Assembly: GCA_964550435.1 (NCBI GenBank)
Contig: CAZJZI010000006.1
Location: forward strand, 10,848 to 74,847
From: UBA11400 sp964550435
GTDB taxonomy: Bacteria > Bacteroidota > Rhodothermia > Balneolales > HLUCCA01
DNA: 64,000 nucleotides
Reading direction: 5' to 3'
Below the pieces are notes generated by a model. That model made no database searches. It saw only the letters and a list, made by a program, of their open reading frames with translations, and had not been told where the DNA came from. Below, in pieces: positions 62,363 through 64,000 of the stretch (position 1 is its first letter; the number at the start of each line of letters is the position of its first letter). A program made the position numbers and the translations under genes.

Positions 62363-63400
62363 TTACTCTAATTTTATATCTACTTGACCGACTCTGGTTC
62401 TCAAATGGATAGGGACTCCACCATGATTGATTCTCGTATTGAGCATTTCTTTTCCTGGTGCAGAAACAACTTTTGAATCATTGTTTATCTGAACCGCTTG
62501 TCCTTCTGAAATCAGATCAAAAGCTCCTTTAGAAGGCAATTTCACTCGAATGTCACCCACCATCGTTTGAATATCAATAAGTTGATTTACCATCAAAGTA
62601 TGTACTTCAACTGACCCGTTTGTGTTACTGACCAGTATACTTCCACGCATATCGTTCATAACAATATTTCCGGAGACGACTTTAATACGGGATTCTCCAT
62701 GAACATTATCATAAGTCACATCCCCATTAAGTAAATTTGTAAAGACTTCTCCTTTGTGGGAATCAACTATCACTTCCCCTGACGTAGTAGACAGTTTAAA
62801 CATTCCCTGGGTGTCGGATGTTTGGATTAACCCCTTGCTGGTCATGGCATCAACCATCCCGGAGATTCCATTAACACTGATGTCCCCCATGTTAGTATGC
62901 AGTGAGGCGCTTGATTTTTCAGGGACTTCAACAATGAAATCAAATACTGGCATATTCGAAGTCCAGGCTGCACCTTTTAGATTGATTACTTCAGCAAATA
63001 TCCGATTGTTTCTCTGGCGTACAACAAGTCTAAAATCATCTCCAATACGATCTGATGCGAGTATAGCTAAACCTCTTCTTTTGATGTGAACCTCAACCCT
63101 CACTTTGTTCGAAGATCCTTTTACAACGGTTATCGATCCATTTGTGGAACGAACAGTAACTTCCGGATTGCTTAAAACCTTGAACTCATGAACTGCATAA
63201 GGCTCAATGACCGTTGAGCTAGAACCGCGTATATCAAGTGTTGAAAAGTTGATTTTTCCATTTACCTGAAACTGATGATTATCAGTTAGTCGGTACATGT
63301 GATGGTCTGAAGAAACTGAGGCCGCTTGAAGAGAGCCTGCAAATACAAAAAGTATTGCAACTCCCATAGTGGCAACGAGTTGAGTCATTTTATTTTTCAT
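62363..63400 (-). CDS. DUF4097-type secreted beta-helix protein
   Basis: The 345-residue product has a signal peptide ending LQAAS. Short repeats follow, such as NGSITVVKGSSNKVRVEVHIKR, TNMGDISVNGISG, TTSGEVIVDSHKG, VVSGNIVMNDMRGSILVSNTNGSVEV and TMVGDIRVKLPSKG. This TxxGDIxV pattern is typical of DUF4097/DUF2807 proteins, which are predicted to form a beta-helix or adhesin-like stack outside the cytoplasmic membrane. In Bacteroidota and Bacillota they often sit beside sensory or anti-sigma genes. It is the first gene of the operon with the receptor-phosphatase and might be one of its ligands or outputs; that is inference. Confidence 0.85.
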   Translation of the reverse strand: MKNKMTQLVATMGVAILFVFAGSLQAASVSSDHHMYRLTDNHQFQVNGKINFSTLDIRGSSSTVIEPYAVHEFKVLSNPEVTVRSTNGSITVVKGSSNKVRVEVHIKRRGLAILASDRIGDDFRLVVRQRNNRIFAEVINLKGAAWTSNMPVFDFIVEVPEKSSASLHTNMGDISVNGISGMVDAMTSKGLIQTSDTQGMFKLSTTSGEVIVDSHKGEVFTNLLNGDVTYDNVHGESRIKVVSGNIVMNDMRGSILVSNTNGSVEVHTLMVNQLIDIQTMVGDIRVKLPSKGAFDLISEGQAVQINNDSKVVSAPGKEMLNTRINHGGVPIHLRTRVGQVDIKLE

Positions 63401-63487
63401 AGTCAGCCTGTTTATGTATTAAACATAGGCAATTGCTACGAAAAAGCCATTTCCAGTGTTACACTATTTTCTCACTTACTATCACAA

Positions 63488-64000
63488 TTATCCAGTACTC
63501 TGCATTGCTGCCGCTATACCGTTAACACTTATGAATAATAGACTTCTTAGCTGTTCAGCCTCTTCAGAATTCTTATCAATCGACTTCCATCGTGACATCA
63601 TTTCATGTTGAATCAAATTCAGAACATCGGTATACGGATTTCTAAGTTTTATCGATTTTTTAATAACTGGATTTATATCCATGAGTTCTTCTTGTTCGCA
63701 AATCGAATTTATTATCCCAGATGATTTATCGAATTCGAGTGAGACAATTTCATGCATGCTTTTTCCTTTCGTACCAGAATAGATTCTGGCAGTAGTAAAA
63801 CTTGCACGACCCATTTCTCTTTGAGAATTGTTAACGATTGCCTTGAAAAAATCCCATGTTTTGTAAAGGTCTCTGAGTTCATTAATGTTTACAGATCCTT
63901 CCTTTAACTCTGAGTCAAACGCAGAACCTATACCGAACCAACCTGGTACATTATATCGTGTCTGAGTCCATGCGAATACCCACGGAATTGCTCTTAACCC
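63488..64000 (-). CDS. ppc: Phosphoenolpyruvate carboxylase, C-terminal part (partial)
   Basis: The frame runs through the right edge of the window without a start. It codes for about 170 residues beginning GLRAIPWVFAWTQTRYNVPGWFGIG, the highly conserved PEPC segment, then RNPYTDVLNLIQHEMMSRW and the terminal GIAAAMQSTG, which matches the usual GIAAGMRNTG end. PEPC adds bicarbonate to phosphoenolpyruvate to refill oxaloacetate. The terminal Gly required for activity is present; the usual Gly-Met-Arg-Asn is Ala-Met-Gln-Ser here. An internal ATG at 63814 is not the start. Confidence 0.95.
   Translation of the reverse strand, partial: GLRAIPWVFAWTQTRYNVPGWFGIGSAFDSELKEGSVNINELRDLYKTWDFFKAIVNNSQREMGRASFTTARIYSGTKGKSMHEIVSLEFDKSSGIINSICEQEELMDINPVIKKSIKLRNPYTDVLNLIQHEMMSRWKSIDKNSEEAEQLRSLLFISVNGIAAAMQSTG

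Overview
The window looks like a chromosomal segment of a marine or aquatic member of the Bacteroidota/Balneolota-Rhodothermota group. The reasons are the many secreted proteins ending in a type IX secretion (T9SS) sorting domain with the NYPNPFNPST signature, a PorV-like outer-membrane protein, TonB-dependent receptors with a carboxypeptidase-like regulatory domain, A/T-rich leaders without Shine-Dalgarno sites, and TAnnTTTG-like promoter elements. The phylum call is inference. The 10-N gap suggests a draft or metagenome assembly. I saw no phage, insertion sequence, CRISPR array or rRNA.

Layout. 1-6.3 kb: the end of an M23-type peptidase gene, a B12-dependent ribonucleotide reductase (nrdJ) preceded by a cluster of DnaA boxes, then a BtuB-like receptor under a clear cobalamin riboswitch; supply and use of B12 sit side by side. 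6.4-7.9 kb: an M48 lipoprotein peptidase broken by the assembly gap. 7.9-19.4 kb: a six-gene minus-strand operon coding for two secreted proteins, a lipoprotein, a TonB-dependent receptor, a PorV-like protein and an NHL-type lipoprotein; this is the best candidate for an undescribed surface system. 19.6-34.4 kb: a secreted nuclease-like protein, then housekeeping genes (purL, YjjG-type HAD, lemA plus two TPM genes, a TonB receptor, trmB, pdxH, serB, a second EEP-family protein, msrA).

34.4-40.6 kb: a perfect pair of inverted DnaA boxes, a TonB receptor and a T9SS cargo protein that carries an exact 1247-bp direct duplication. 40.6-43.6 kb: a phosphodiester glycosidase-like T9SS protein, tRNA-Leu(CAA) and a DUF1684 lipoprotein. 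43.6-56.8 kb: one gene for a 4383-residue T9SS surface protein with Ig-like, glycine-rich and beta-helix repeats. 57.2-63.4 kb: a probable envelope operon (DUF4097 protein, 7TM receptor-PP2C phosphatase, beta-barrel protein, M28 peptidase). The window ends inside phosphoenolpyruvate carboxylase.

Six proteins here carry T9SS-type C-termini. Together with four TonB-dependent receptors and several lipoproteins they make this mainly a cell-surface region interleaved with nucleotide, cofactor and amino-acid metabolism.
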